The notes: generated by a model from the sequence alone, not told the origin. A stretch of DNA of 64,000 nucleotides from Paramecium tetraurelia (GCF_000165425.1 NW_001798954.1:186001-250000); one strand, 5' to 3'; counted from the stretch's first letter, positions 1 to 12,827 are shown. Translations and numbers: made by a program.

Positions 1-584
1 ATGTAGCTTTTTATAGCATCTAATTATATGGTTAGGAATAAGCTCCTAAAGCAAAATAAAGTTTTTGGGATAATTTCTTTGTCTAACCATTGTCTAATGG
101 TACACCCGACCACCATACAAACAACAAAGATCAAGAAGAAAGAAGGATATAGGAAATGAATAAAATTGCATAGAAAGAAAAAATGGAACTTGAAAAGGCA
201 GTAGAAAATAGTTTCGTTAGTGCCAAATATGAATAGATAAATTAAAAATAAATCATAGAGTCTATTAAAGACACCAAATAATTTTAGTAAAGATAAGTAT
301 ATCAATTTCAAGAAGATGAACAAATGAGCTAAGAGATTTTGATGGAAAACAATGATTTATAGAAATATTAATATGGAGGGAAGAAACAGCCTTAAGTGAG
401 GAGTGAAAATTTTGGATATACAGATAAGAATAGTGTTCCTGATTTGGGATTTAAGGGGAATGCTAAGGAAAAGTAAGGATAAAATAGTGATGACCAAATA
501 AAAATACATTTTATGACAAAGTATAAAGCAGATGATATTAATCAGGCTTTTATGAGAATGCATTAATTATGTAGAATCATTTGA
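1..584 (+). CDS. 3' end of an unknown protein gene (5' end outside window)
   Basis: With TAA/TAG read as Gln, one frame is open from base 3 to a TGA at 582-584, giving at least 193 residues. The product is hydrophilic and rich in Gln, Lys and Glu, with a likely helical stretch around the internal Met at 156-158 and a C-terminal sequence ending in MRMHQLCRII. An in-frame ATG at 156 exists, but the frame stays open upstream with protein-like composition (a Trp/Phe patch, KQSFWDNFF), so this is probably the C-terminal part of a longer protein. No domain was recognised. The next gene starts 80 bp downstream on the same strand. Confidence 0.6.
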
Positions 585-664
585 TAATTTGTAGTGGAGG
601 AAACAGGGGGAGCGAAGAGAGTTCTAAAAAATGTGATGTATAATTGATATTATAAAATAAATAA

Positions 665-1649
665 ATGGCACAAAATCCTGCCATCATCGAAGTGGCTGAG
701 AATCCTGAGGAAATCAAGAAGAAGATCAAAGCCTTGCCATTGAAAGAGAAGTTGAAAGCAGTGGCATTGAATTATTACTTGCAATAGAAAAAGAAGTTGG
801 ATATTGAATTGGAGAAGGAAATGAAAAAGCTTTAAATTCAATTCGATGAGAAGGCAGCAAAAATATACAAAGCAGTAGATATGATGAAATAACAGATAGT
901 CAAATGAAATTATTGAAGGGACACGTTTGCTTACAGAAGAGGAATTGAAGGATGTTGATTTTTATCTGGAAGGAGAGGAAGCCACATAGAAGAATCAGGC
1001 CTTGACAGCTGAGCCAATCAATGGTTATTGGTTTAAGGCATTGAAGAATTCAGATATCATAGCACAAGAAATAAAAGACAGAGACGATCCGATTTTAAAA
1101 TCTCTTACAAAGATCGAATATGAACCTTAAGAGAAGAGTGACAATTTTTCATTAAATTTTTATTTTGCTCCAAACGATTACTTCAAAAACTCAGTGCTCA
1201 AGAAAAAGTTTATATTGAAAGGTGTAAATTATTGATTCATATTTGAAGATGGTGAAAACCCTGTGAAAAGTGAAGGTACTATTATAGAGTGGAACGATGG
1301 CAAGAATGTGACTAGAAAGTTGATAAAGAAGAAACAGTTGGAGAAGAAGAGTGGTATAGTTAAGACGATCTCTCAGGAGGTGGATGCAGAAAGCTTTTTT
1401 ATCTTCTTTAAACCTATCAATTTAGAAGACAAAGAACAAATAGAGAAATGGGTGTAAGAAAATAAATTGGATAAATATGCAGAACGTATGGATATCGATT
1501 ATGATATTGCTCGTATGATTATAGATGAAATTATTCCATATTCATTGGAGTATTATTTGGGAGTCAAAATTAATGATGCCTTTGATGATATTGAGGAAGT
1601 GGATGCTGAATCATCAAAGGGTAGTGATGAAGAGGAAGAAAACAAATGA
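665..1649 (+). CDS. Nucleosome assembly protein (NAP/SET family) histone chaperone
   Basis: NAP-family proteins bind H2A-H2B and H3-H4 and assist nucleosome assembly. The product, about 310 aa, has an N-terminal helix, a central NAP fold (EEELKDVDFYLEG, then FYFAPNDYFKN, then SEGTIIEWNDGKNVT) and a short acidic tail (SDEEEENK), all typical of the family. The intron at 1222-1248 (27 nt) removes an in-frame TGA. A second proposed intron at 875-899 (25 nt, GTA..TAG) restores the frame exactly. The alternative is a one-base frameshift at the AAA-TGA near 902-907, which would keep about 8 more residues of the dimerisation helix. The start is the first ATG after an AT-rich gap. Confidence 0.85.
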
Positions 1650-1833
1650 GGAAATATTAGATGAATTAATGAATATAAACAGTTAAATTAATTTATTATA
1701 ATTTTTATAATAATTATTATAATATATATTTTAAATAAGATATTGAGGCTGAATTATATTACGTATTAAAATCAATGTTCATATCCTCAGACAAATATCT
1801 TGATATTAATTTATATAAAAAAGAATCAAATTT

Positions 1834-3424
1834 ATGTACGTGAAACCTTTACCCTCTCTAACTCACATTGGTAGATACTATGTCCGCATCATAAAGGACT
1901 TGTCAGTCGTCAAACAAATCCCAGCTGGCTCAACAGTGCTTGTTGGAGGCTTTGGATTATGTGGTATTCCAGAGTGCAGCATCAATGCCTTAAAGGAGGC
2001 AGGCACAAAGAATATCACTGTAGTCAGCAATAATTGTGGCACCACAGATCTTGGATTAGGATTACTTCTAAATAATGGGTAATTGAAGAGAGTGATAGCC
2101 TCATATGCAGGAGAAAATCACAATTTAGCCAAGTAATACAATAATACAATCATTTATAGATAGTACTTTGATGGAACTTTGGAGTTAGAATTAGTCCCTT
2201 AAGGCACCTTGGCTGAAAAATTGAGAGCCGCTGGTGCTGGTATTCCTGCATTTTACACACACACCGGAACAGATACAGTTGTAGAGAAAGGTGGAATTCC
2301 CATCAAATATAGCAAGGGTGGAAACTCAGTTGAAATTGAATCTAAACCAAAACCTGTAATATCTTGTTATTTGACTCTTTTAGGTTGAATATTTCAATGG
2401 CAAGAAGTACATTAGAGAAGATTCTATTTGGGGAGACTATGCCTTGATCAAGGCCAATGTTGCTGATACCAATGGTAATCTTAGATTTGTGGGAACAGCC
2501 AGAAATTTCAACCAAGACATGGTCAAAGCAGCTAAAGTTGTTATTGCAGAAGTCGATTCCATTGTGCCAGTTGGAAGCTTTGGATTTGATCAAGCACACG
2601 TCAATGGAATATACGTTGACTATCTCTATTAAGGCAATAACTATCTGAAGACTGTCGAGAGATTAGTTTACGATTAAAGCGTATATGATAAGAATAAAGG
2701 TATAGGAGTCATATTATTTGTAGATATCAAGCCATAAGGAAAATAGAATGCAATAAGAAATAGAATTGCAAAGAGAGCAGCCTAAGAATTCAAAAATGGC
2801 ATGTATGTTAATTTGGGCATCGGAATCCCAACTCTCATACCAGCATTTCTTGATTCAAGCATGACAATTCATTTCCATACAGAAATTGGTGCAATTGGAG
2901 TTGGTCCATATCCAAAATTAGGCCAAGAATTAGGTGATCTTTAAAATGCAGGAAAAGAGTCATGCACTTTGAATCCTGGTGCTACCACTTTTGAAAGCAG
3001 TGAATCATTTGGCATCATCAGAGGAGGACATTTAGATATGACTGTGTTGGGAGCGATGTAAATTACAAAACAAGGAGATATTGCTAATTGGGTTATACCA
3101 GGAAAGATGGTTAAAGGAATGGGAGGAGCAATGGATTTAGTGGCTTCTGGATCTAAAGTGTTAGTTGTTATGGAACATACTGCCAAAGGAGAAGTTAAAT
3201 TTGTTAATCAATTATAATACCCAGCAACAGGAATGAACAAAGTCAGCCAAGTTATCACAGGTATTTAATATAATTATTTATTTATAGACAAGGCTGTGTT
3301 TGTTAAGAGAGATGGCCAATTGGTCTTGACTGAAATCTCTAGTGATACTACACTTGAATGGGTTAGAGCCAATACTGGATTTGAATTGACAGTCGCTGAC
3401 GATCTAAAAACCTTCTAAGTTTGA
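1834..3424 (+). CDS. OXCT1: Succinyl-CoA:3-ketoacid CoA transferase (SCOT)
   Basis: This mitochondrial ketone-body enzyme transfers CoA from succinyl-CoA to acetoacetate. The reading gives 511 aa, close to the usual ~520, with alpha-type and beta-type subunit halves fused as in eukaryotic SCOT. The N-terminal half carries a glycine-rich CoA-binding segment ([13 protein letters not shown]) and [11 protein letters not shown]. The second half carries [13 protein letters not shown] and the catalytic region [11 protein letters not shown]; the Glu is near residue 341, matching the known catalytic Glu position, although the usual following Asn-Gly is Ile-Gly. [12 protein letters not shown] and the [13 protein letters not shown] segment also fit. 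Introns: 2356-2383 (28 nt) and 3261-3287 (27 nt). The N-terminus is short for a clear targeting peptide, so the true start could lie slightly upstream. Confidence 0.95.
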
Positions 3425-3447
3425 TACAATATAATAATATATTAATT

Positions 3448-4438
3448 ATGGTAAAATAATAAAAAAAATCCAGTTTCACTGTTATTCCACCTCAACCAGA
3501 TTTCCAAGAATAGGAAATTGAACTTTTATAAGAGGATCTCAATGATGATTTAATTAAAACATTATCCAAAGCAAATACAAATTCAATTGCCACAATTGTA
3601 TAAAAATCTTGTTTACAATTTAGAGAGAAAAAGAGAAAAAGGTCGTGGAATTCAAATCCAGAGTTCTCGAATTAGTTGAGATTTTTGTTTCAAACACAAA
3701 GAACCCTACAATATTCATTGAGAGAATTTACCCATTCATCAAAATGATTAGCGATTTTAAGAACCCTTAAAAAGTATAGTATATCAATAGAGTTTGCAAA
3801 TTAATACACTAAATCATACAAAAGGGAGATTTGGGAGAGCACATTGATAATATGAAATAGTGTTGTGAAACATTAATTACTTATTTGCATAAATGCTAAG
3901 ACAAATCAATTAATAAGAGATTCTTTGAATTACTTGATCTCATTCTCAAATAGATAAGTTAACATGATAAGAAGGCTGTTGTGGATATAATTGTCAAAGG
4001 TCTAGTGTTAATGAGGAAGAACAGCAACATTTAAATGCAAAACATCAGAAAACTCATATTCAATTATTAATTTGCACTAGTTCCAGTCTTACTTAAGTTA
4101 TGCCAACTGAGTGAAATTAATGAAAACTATGAAAGAAGCAAATATAATGTATATCACACAAGCATATCTTTTAGTTTAGTCATCTATTATTCACACTTAT
4201 TCAGAATGAGCAAATAAAGAAGAAGATAGTTTCCAAGGAAAAAGTCAAACAAGCAATTGCCAAATTAGCATAACACACTCTAGAGAACTATGCTTCATAG
4301 AACTATAAAAGAGTAGCAATTTTTAGATAAATTCTATTGTCGTACAAAGCATTAGAATTGAATGAACTCTAAGAACAGATTTAGACATTCTAATCAGAAG
4401 ATTAAAATGTCTAACACATCATTAATAAATTATAATGA
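3448..4438 (+). CDS. Small protein resembling the C-terminal domain of POL5/MYBBP1A
   Basis: The product is 312 aa after removal of two 26-nt introns (3598-3623 and 4149-4174). An acidic, lysine-rich lead is followed by EFKSRVLELVEIFVSN, a proline/aromatic stretch, and alpha-helical, ARM/HEAT-like sequence. The spacing and wording (acidic DDL segment, charged KEKKVVEFKSRVLEL, then helical repeats) resemble the C-terminal portion of the DNA polymerase phi/POL5 family, nucleolar proteins in rRNA transcription and ribosome biogenesis. The family is normally around 1,000 aa, so this would be a detached C-terminal module; the upstream neighbour is SCOT with only 23 bp between, leaving no room for the N-terminal part. 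The assignment rests on pattern resemblance and is tentative. Confidence 0.5.
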
Positions 4439-4459
4439 GTATATTATTCTATCAAATCA

Positions 4460-7400
4460 TCATTTTCTTCTCATATAATGGTACCAATTATCGACTTATC
4501 TCCAAGTATCATTAAGAGAGTTTACAATTTCTTGCTTAAATTTTGCTGTTGCCTCCTAGTCAGATAAGTTCAAAGCCAATTAATCTTCTATGTATTTTAC
4601 GTTGGAAGCCTATTATAATTCAGGCATGCCAGCCGATAGATTCATTAAGAATATATTAATAATAAAATGACCATGTTTTCTGACCAGATTATAAGCATTA
4701 GTACAATCTTACTAAAACTTTTTAAAGAGATCTCCATCTCTACCTCCAATAACAAATGCCATCTAATTTATTTATGTTTAAATAATAATACTTCTTCAGT
4801 TAATACAAATTTAGATCTCTCTCTTTTAATACCAAACTTCTATTTGAAATTTCCAAAAAAATGAGCAAAATCTATATGAAATAGATGACCAGTTTCAGTA
4901 ATCATAATATTACCAGAGTGTCTGTCTCCTATTCCAAGAATATAGGTTGCAACACAATAGCCTGCACAGGATCTTAGAAAATTATCAGTGGCAGTCTCAA
5001 ATGATTTAGTGTCAAAATTTTTCTTTTTCAAATAATTCCATATAGTTTTTAGTTCAAATGCCCCCATTAAACCCAATTAGCTATGAATTTTCTCAATAGT
5101 TTCCGAACTACTAACAACTTAAATCATACCCACATTGTCCTAAGTTGATATAGCCTTATATGGTTTCATTCTAAAATCTAAGCCATCGTCCAACCAGATC
5201 TTATCCATAATCTTAATTAATTATAGTGTCAACATATCCTATCTGATATCGTCACCAGTTTTAAAAATGATTTTAAGCAGATGCTGTTTACATATCTCTT
5301 CTTTCTCAATTTCGTAGTATTTTTATTCCAATTTATCCTATTGCTATTTGTTGTTGCTATACAAATTTTCATCTTGAGGTCTGACTACTGAGAAATTTCT
5401 AAAGGGGTTTTCTTCTTGCTATTAAATATCGATTGGTAGTTAGAGTTATAATTCATCATCATTTTCAAGAAATTTTGGCATCACTGCTAGCCATAGAGAC
5501 ATTTTCTTAGAATCCATAACCTTGCACTTATCATAATAGATTGATGAAACCTCCATTCTTGAATCTAGAGCAAAGGAGAAGGGTTTTGGCAATTTTGGAT
5601 AGAGTTGCAATAATTCAGTCTTCAAGAAATGCTAGCGTAAATCTTTGGGCACATTCTATTCCTTGATCTTCTACGCAATTTTAAATAACTCATTATCTAC
5701 AAGAACTTCATTCATTAATTGTTACCTAAATTCTCCACAAAGCATTAATAACTGTTCTAACAATAAAGAATATCTTTCGTAAGATGATCGTACATGCAAT
5801 TAAGCTTTGAGCAACCAGAATAATTCATGTCCTACAACCCAAGGATTTTGCAGACTCCTCTCTAACAGCATCTCGGCCAATGGATTGAATAGATGTTTCT
5901 CAAACATCAAGCATTAGGTCAATTCCAACATGTATAATTGTAATTCATCATCAGATAATATACTCACTCTCTCAACCGCATAGAGTCGAACTGTTTCATC
6001 TGCAAAATGTGCGTCCAATAAAGGCAAAGCATCTTCAGGTGGCAAGGGTGTCCATAATTTAATCATGTTATGGGCCTCTCTGACTTGTTCAGGATCATCC
6101 CATTCAATGGCCATTAGAAAGATTTGTAATGCATAGGGCAGTGTTTTGTAATGGTTCCTACAGATCATTAGAATGTATTTATGCTAATCAGTATAATAAG
6201 GCCTATTTAATGGATTGTATTTAAGTAATCCTTACAAGATGGCAAGATCTTCAGTCCTTGGAGTAGTTGACCAATTTTTTTAAGGAAATACTTAGTTATA
6301 ATTTTCTTGAGTGCTCTAATTCTGCTATATACTTTATTTTGAGAATCGATGATTTAATTTAAAGGTGCTCACTTACGTACTAGATTAATCATGTACATTA
6401 AAGCTGCTACCCTGATTCATATGCATCATAGATTATGCAAAATTAGTCTATCGATCTTGCATTTCTCCAAAACGAAGGGTCGTCCCTTAATCTTAAGTGG
6501 AGTATCCTACTTGCATGTATTATTCATATGGATTTGCTTGTTATCTATGATGTATATTATATAAAGATGCCATTTATGTTCTTTATTTTTTTAGGAATAT
6601 TTGCGAATTGCTAAAACTATTAGATTATGAGTTTGTATTAAATTATTGATAGGCCGAATTTTTATTAGTATTTTAGTATGTAGAGATAAATTGATCCTAG
6701 TTCAAGGCTGACGATTGGGATTGTTGATAGTTTGAATAATCTGAATTAGGAATAAATTTGTTTCTCATTTCTTAATATCTTTGTGATCTAGCTGATTTCG
6801 AGAAACCTAATTCTTCCATTTGTTTTTCATCTCTAAGACTCCATTTCATAGTTTAATTGAATTAATCCAGTTACACTAACAATCTGCCATAAGATCTATT
6901 AATAAGTTGAGAAGAGATAAAATGTTGATTCTTATTACTATGAAGAGGAATGCCTATTTATTGATTCTACTACTTAACCCATCCCCAATATTAGCCCATG
7001 CAGAGTAATCTAGGATCAATTTTATAGAATGGCCAGATGTTCAATTGATTTACTGATGATCTGAACTTTGTTTCCTCATAGAAGATGTACATGGTTGTAC
7101 ATCCAATAATTTACTACTATCCAGTAGCACTGTGGGCAATGATGTTGAAACACAATCTAGCTTCTAATGGCAATTGAGATATTTTGATGCCTTAGAATGT
7201 GACGGTCTAATAAAATTTAGGACATTAACTGAATGGTTAATTTTTAGTTTCAGCTTGACACCAAGGAGTGAGCAATTTGCATCCATGAAATAAACTGACT
7301 TATACTGAGATAAGATAAGGTAAAAAGTCTAAATCGTATCTCTCTTATAAGGTGGCTAATTCATCAAGGTTATCCTAACCTCCAAATGGGATGTACCTCT

Positions 7401-8791
7401 TGATGTCAATATTTTTATTTTCCAAGACTCGTCCAGTTCTCTTGTGCAGTTTGAGGTGCACTTATTATCTCTTATTAATGTCAGATTCATCATTTTTCTT
7501 ATTGCCTTATTTATGTTGTTCTTCCTCTACTTTGGTTCCAGCATACTTTTTGGTTATATACAGCGGAGGTATTAAGCCATTATAAGTAGCTCTCTGTAGT
7601 TGATTTTCATACTTGTTGTCTTACTCCAAAGTTTACAACAAGTTCTCTATGGAGCAAATCTTAACACTGAAAGGCCAATCGCATTCACCAGAATACAGTA
7701 GGTTCTACTCAATTTTCAACATGTTTAATTTCTGCAATTCATTTTTCATCGAAATCAGATCATAGATCTATCCAGAGCTTTTCTGCTTCTAGACATTAGT
7801 ATTCGTATTCTCTTTGGATGGAGCACGGGTCGGATTTTCATCAAAGGACATCCTCTTAATTGTGTCCTCATGATTAATGAAGACATCTTGACTATTCTAC
7901 ACTTTGATCTTATCGAATTTGATCTATGGGGAAGGTCCACACCCAAGAGACAACTGAGTATTGGGTATTTCCGATTCATACTTTTTGAGTGGGATCGGAG
8001 AGTACCACAACAAGGCTGGAACATCTCGAAATTTAATCCAGTCAATCTAGGGATGGGGTTCTCCTCCTTTGATTCTGTAGATGATTGGAGGGAACAGAAA
8101 GGTCTGATTAAACTACTTGGGAATCTCAGTCAAGATCACTTCCAAATGTTTCATTCCTCTCAACTAGACTCTCACTCTATCATAGGAGAGCATAGGATGA
8201 TTGCCTGTCAAGAATTCTTTGAAACCGGAGATCTGTAGGATGAACTAATTGTTGTCGTCTTTTGGTCTCAACTTCACGTTGAATCTCTAATAGACTTCTC
8301 TTAGAACACTCTTGATCACTTCATCAGCTCCAGTGACTAAACTTGCCGAGATCTCTACTATATTAGGTTTTTCCATCAATTAGACTTCATCTGGCATACT
8401 TTAGAATAATTCTCTGTATTGATTCAATTTAACTTTGAGCTTGATTGAGTTTACTTTGACAAATGCCTGACTAAGAGTTGATTGACACAAATATGTTGGA
8501 ATCGAGGAAGATTATTTATGCAGCAAGTAAGAGGGTATCTTTCTTCTACGATATTGATCGATCTGCTTTGAAGCCATGAGCCAAGTACCTGCCAATCTAG
8601 AATTCAGACATCATACCTGTCTTCAATTTGAGTATCGATTCAATTTGTTGGATTGCTTACAATGCCTTCTATCGATAATCTTGATCTACATCCTGCTCCA
8701 CTCTCACTTCATTGGTGTTGATGTTCAGGGTGTAGATCTAACAACTATCAGGATCGGCACATATCAACCACTTCTCTTCCACCTGCTGCAT
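4460..8791 (-). CDS. Phosphatidylinositol 3-kinase catalytic subunit, class I-like
   Basis: The product is 1,424 aa, probably phosphorylating inositol lipids at the 3-position at membranes. Order of parts: N-terminal segment; ras-binding-like region near residues 190-270 ([13 protein letters not shown]); C2 domain from about 350 ([16 protein letters not shown]) with [12 protein letters not shown]; a Gln/Asn-rich insert; PIK helical domain around 830-960 ([18 protein letters not shown], then [14 protein letters not shown]); kinase domain from about 1090. The kinase carries [16 protein letters not shown] and the catalytic loop GDRHSGNIM near 1278. The metal-binding motif reads HIDFAHF: the usual DFG glycine is Ala. 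Introns: 8589-8616 (28 nt, ends CAG) and 4763-4791 (29 nt); exon length is divisible by three. The first intron is the least certain point. The next gene upstream on this strand ends 103 bp away. Confidence 0.9.
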
Positions 8792-8894
8792 TTATATATA
8801 TTTAAATAATTCAGAATCGTTGTTTCTCACAGATCATGTTTGTTATCCTATTAATAGATACCTTATAATAATATATAAACAAAATGAATTAATT

Positions 8895-10785
8895 TCATTA
8901 TTTAAATTTAAGTAGTTTCTAAAGATCGTACTCAGTGTTGAATCTCTTACTGGATGAAGAATTGCGGAAAGATTGAGTGGAACCACATTATGAAATCTGG
9001 GAATTCTTTACTGACTAAAATCTTGGACCTACCGCACTCAATTGTGGAGCTACTCTAATCCTACACAAATCATTACCATTCAAAGACAGAGTAGTGATCT
9101 TGTTCCTTATGATACTAGTTCGAATCGAAGACCTCAAACTAGCATACTTGATCTTCTCAACGAATTGCTCCCTCTTAGATTTTGGCTAATCTGAAACAAA
9201 ATCGAAATTTTGAAATTCTTTATCGAATTTGGTCTTTTACTCCCTATACAAATTGTCTTGCAGCTTTTACTGAAATTCCCTATCGCCCTTACTGAATTCA
9301 GCCACATTATAATTCGTTTGAAGTGGCTAAGGTTTATATTGAATATTGAGCTATTTTTTGTAGAGTGCAGTGTAATTGAAATTGCTGAGCCATTTATGAT
9401 TGAGCACATCCTCAATTCCATTCATTCTCCCCAGTCTCTCATTCTAATCCTTGGTCAACAAATTAAGCAAGAGGTTTTTGAGTTGATCACTAATTTTTAT
9501 ATGCTCAGGGAACTCCAACTTATCGTATTGAATGGAATTCAGGATGTTTTGCAATTACTAATCGTAATATGGGGGATATCCATATATGAACTCATACAAT
9601 ACAGCCCCTAAACTATAACAGTCTAACAATTGGTTATGTCCTCTTTTGGATACCATCTCTGGTGACATGTATTCAGGAGAGCCACAAAAGGAGTAGGTTT
9701 GCTTGTCTCTGGAAATGTTGGGTTTAGAGAGACCGAAGTCAGACAATTTAATATAGCCATCTATATCCAGTAAGATATTTTCTGGCTTCAAATCCCTATA
9801 GATCACATTCTATTCATGGAGATAGTGGATTGCTAGACATAATTGTCCAAAGTATTGTTTTGCAACTTCTTCGCTCAAAGTCCCCATTTTCCTAAGATGA
9901 AAGAACAATTCACCTCCATGACAGTAACTAAAACATCACAAACACTGTATATACTCCATCACAAAAACCAAATAGTATTTAGTTTCAAATGAACAATGCA
10001 ACCTAGTCAGGAATTGACTATCCAGATTACTCATTATCCACTTCTCATTATTTATCATACTCTCCTTATTGTTCTTTATTATGAAAGATTTGTCGATAAT
10101 TTTCATTGCAAAGAATTGTCCATTCCTTTTCTGCCTTACCAAATACACTCTCGAAAAGCCTCTACAAAATTCTAACTCTTTACCCTACGCCAATACATTT
10201 TATCAATGTGAAATCATCAAAAGAATTGCTTTTACTTTCGCCATAGTAGATTGGAATCAATTTCAGAGTCCTCCCCTTGCTGAACACCGACAATGGCTTA
10301 TCATCCAACGACAAATAGTAATCCACATTGTAGTTTTGGGTGTAGCTTTAAAAATATGCTATCTTTTCATAATTCTATGGATCCTGCACACTCATCTTCG
10401 TTATCAATTTCTAATACAAGTCCGTCGTGGTTTGATCGAGACCAATCGGAACGATGTACCTATGTTACATCAATGTATACTGTTTATCCTACGTTATCAG
10501 TGTAATTATAAGTTCATAATTGTCCCTATCACTATTTAGGGTTCTGATGTGGGAAACCCCTTTCAGTTTCACTGCAGCTGATACAACTAAGGCAAAATAA
10601 GACTCTGATTGCATACTTTTCTGAACATCCAATAATTTTGGAGATTTAAGTCTGCCTAATCTCGGAGGTGATAATTGCTGCCTCGGACTCAGACTTGGGT
10701 TTTGCGACTCTGCTTTCTTCTTTTTTTTCAATAGTTCCAATAATTTATTACTTTGCACCATTTGACAACTTTGAGTTCTACTCAT
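8895..10785 (-). CDS. AGC-family serine/threonine protein kinase
   Basis: The product is 613 aa with an N-terminal Lys/Ser-rich region and a lipid- or PH-like stretch before the kinase domain (about residues 190-480). The glycine loop is GVGGFSRVY, followed by FAMKIIDK (ATP-anchoring Lys). The catalytic loop [12 protein letters not shown] has the AGC-typical YRD, and the metal motif is DFGLSK. The activation segment ends CGSPEYMSPEMV. The C-terminal tail contains FQNFDF, matching the AGC hydrophobic motif FxxF with Asp after the second Phe, a PKA/PRK-type phosphomimic. Introns: 10162-10183 (22 nt) and 9928-9954 (27 nt) are both needed to keep the kinase frame. It lies tandem with, and 103 bp upstream of, the PI3-kinase gene; a functional link is only an inference. 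Confidence 0.93.
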
Positions 10786-11158
10786 TAATTTGTAAATATA
10801 AAAAATGTAATGTATATTATTAATGTATTTTTTGACCAGATTTTTACAAATTGTAATTTTTTACATAAGTTTTGATATATTAATTAACAAACCAAAGATT
10901 CGACTCTCTTTCAATATATTCATACAACCAACAATTCTTATATTTTGCTATTCTCAATTTCAAGTGAGTATAAGTATAAGGTAACACCTCACAATATATA
11001 AATATTAAACTCTATTTTGAATAATAGAATTTACACTTTGAAACTTTTATTGTTGAATCTTATTCTTAATAAGGGGTTTGTTGAAAACTTAATTAGGTCA
11101 TCGTTTAATTAGTTGATTAATAAATTTATCAAAATATAATTTAAATTCAAATTAGAAT
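10786..11158. promoter_or_regulatory. Divergent intergenic region, 373 bp
   Basis: This very AT-rich spacer separates the start codons of the AGC kinase (-) and the membrane protein at 11159 (+). It must contain both promoters. I saw no conserved element, long repeat or coding potential. Confidence 0.5.
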
Positions 11159-12827
11159 ATGGATCAATCACCAGATCACCCCTAAAACTAAGTCTTGTAA
11201 CGAAGTGAAACGCAAGCTATTCCAAAAAATACTACTGGCAGAATAGTGTATTAAACATATTTTTGTTTATTGGGTACCACTCTTCTAATTTTATCAATTA
11301 TATCTTATTATTTCTATAGTGATGCTTTTGATAATTATAAGTATATCATTGAGAATTGGCAGTAATAACCAATAGAATCCATACGATTGACTTTTGATAA
11401 TTGCAATAATGATGTAAGAATGAACATAATGACATAGGAAATAAATTTGATCAATTACAAATGGCCTGGAACTGTGGATGGATGCGATTGTCGTTATGGT
11501 TTTAGATTATTGGCTGTTAAAACTAATAATCATCACACATGGATTCCAAGAAATAAGATATACAACAATCATGCTTGTAACATAACACAAAGAGCATGGG
11601 GATGTGTTTCGATATATGCTAAAAACCCTATTGATTTTAATAGATTCCCATCAAAAACACAAAAAGAAGGATTCAAACTGTGTGCTGTACTTGAGAAAGA
11701 CAATAGCTTCTACTCTCGTCATCCTGATTAAGATGAATGTCCAAAAGGATAAATAAAATGCGGAACCCAGCTGGATTACTTTTATTGTACTAGTCAACCC
11801 CAATGTCCGATATTTGAGATTGGTTTCAAAGATGTTACTGCAGTTTCAGATGCATAAGAATAGACAGAAAAGGGATTTACACTTTTATATAATAGAAAGA
11901 GTGAGTATAAACTACCATTGGTGGAGGTGAGAGTGTCAGAAGGATAAGGGATTTGCATGAAGAATCACGAGAGAGGGTTGACTTCTGGGAGAACAGAGTA
12001 TTCTTTAATGAGGGAGAACAAAACTGAATGCGATATTGATAAAAGATTTATTAAATTACAATCCTCAAATGAAGTTGAATTTTATGAATCCAACAATCAA
12101 TTAAAATTGCAAGATCAACTGAGAGGATATGAGATTTCAACATAATATCAATGGGGTAATTGAGATTGTTAATTCAGGTCTTTATGCTCGAGGATATATT
12201 GAGTGGAAGATGTCGTGTAGAGGAGAAATCTTCGATAATTTTATTGATCAGGAACAAATACTAGAAGAGATATTACATCATTAGAAATATCTGATGATAA
12301 TATCTATAATCTACTTCATCGTAATCTCAGTAGTGTGGAGTATTATACAAGCCCACACGTTATAAGGAGGAGATTGGCCTTGTATCAAAGGACGTGGCAC
12401 TGAAGAATCCAATACCATTTTTTATTTGGAAATACTGACTAAAATCTTACTATAGAGTTTATAGGCTTTCATCATAATTTCCAGTTTTAGTAAAACCAAG
12501 GTAGAAAGTGACTTCTTAGAAAGTGTAATCCTGCGGAATTGTTCCGATAGTTATGTTTAATTATAATTAGAGTACCTAAGGGATATGTTGACTGAGAATA
12601 TTTATGATTTTAACAAGGGATGCTTGATCCTATTTTGTATTACCACAGTCTTTGACTTTTGTGTGGCATTGTATTTGGTGATTTCATTCATAAGAGACAG
12701 GAAGTAAAAGGAAAGTAGTTTCGAACATAGAGATGAAATTAAATAGGGTTACGAATTAAGTTAAATGTAAGGGATGACAAATCAAAATTAATAACAATTC
12801 AATTATTAATCTCCATACAACAATTGA
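11159..12827 (+). CDS. Cys-rich multi-pass membrane protein, third member of a local family
   Basis: The product is 548 aa. A first TM helix (LLGTTLLILSIISYYFY, residues about 40-60) is followed by a large Cys-rich ecto-domain (WPGTVDGCDCRYGF near 100, then CGTQLDYFYCTSQPQCPIF), then a membrane-proximal segment ending EISTQYQWG. C-terminal to that are further helices (LMIISIIYFIVISVV; ILFCITTVFDFCVALYLVI) and a Gln-rich tail. One 22-nt intron at 12156-12177 joins the frames. The conserved block from WPG..GCDCR to YEISTQ recurs in the tandem pair at 22.5-26.4 kb, so these form one family. The function is unknown; a surface receptor, channel subunit or adhesion protein are all possible. It converges with chitin synthase with only 31 bp between stop codons. 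Confidence 0.85.

Noticed and set aside
24-323. Long minus-strand frame at the window start read with the standard code
   Set aside because: It is antisense to a plus-strand frame that is longer, charged and open from the window edge under the ciliate code; the minus-strand frame is hydrophobic, typical of antisense to Gln/Lys-rich coding DNA.
7870-8238. Plus-strand frame of about 120 codons inside the PI3-kinase gene
   Set aside because: It is antisense to the C2/RBD region of a gene with clear domain identity; no family features of its own.
9210-9611. Plus-strand hydrophobic frame over the AGC kinase C-lobe
   Set aside because: Antisense of a region that includes the AGC C-terminal tail; no independent support.
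10069-10539. Plus-strand frame of about 155 codons over the AGC kinase
   Set aside because: Antisense shadow of the kinase N-lobe and preceding region.
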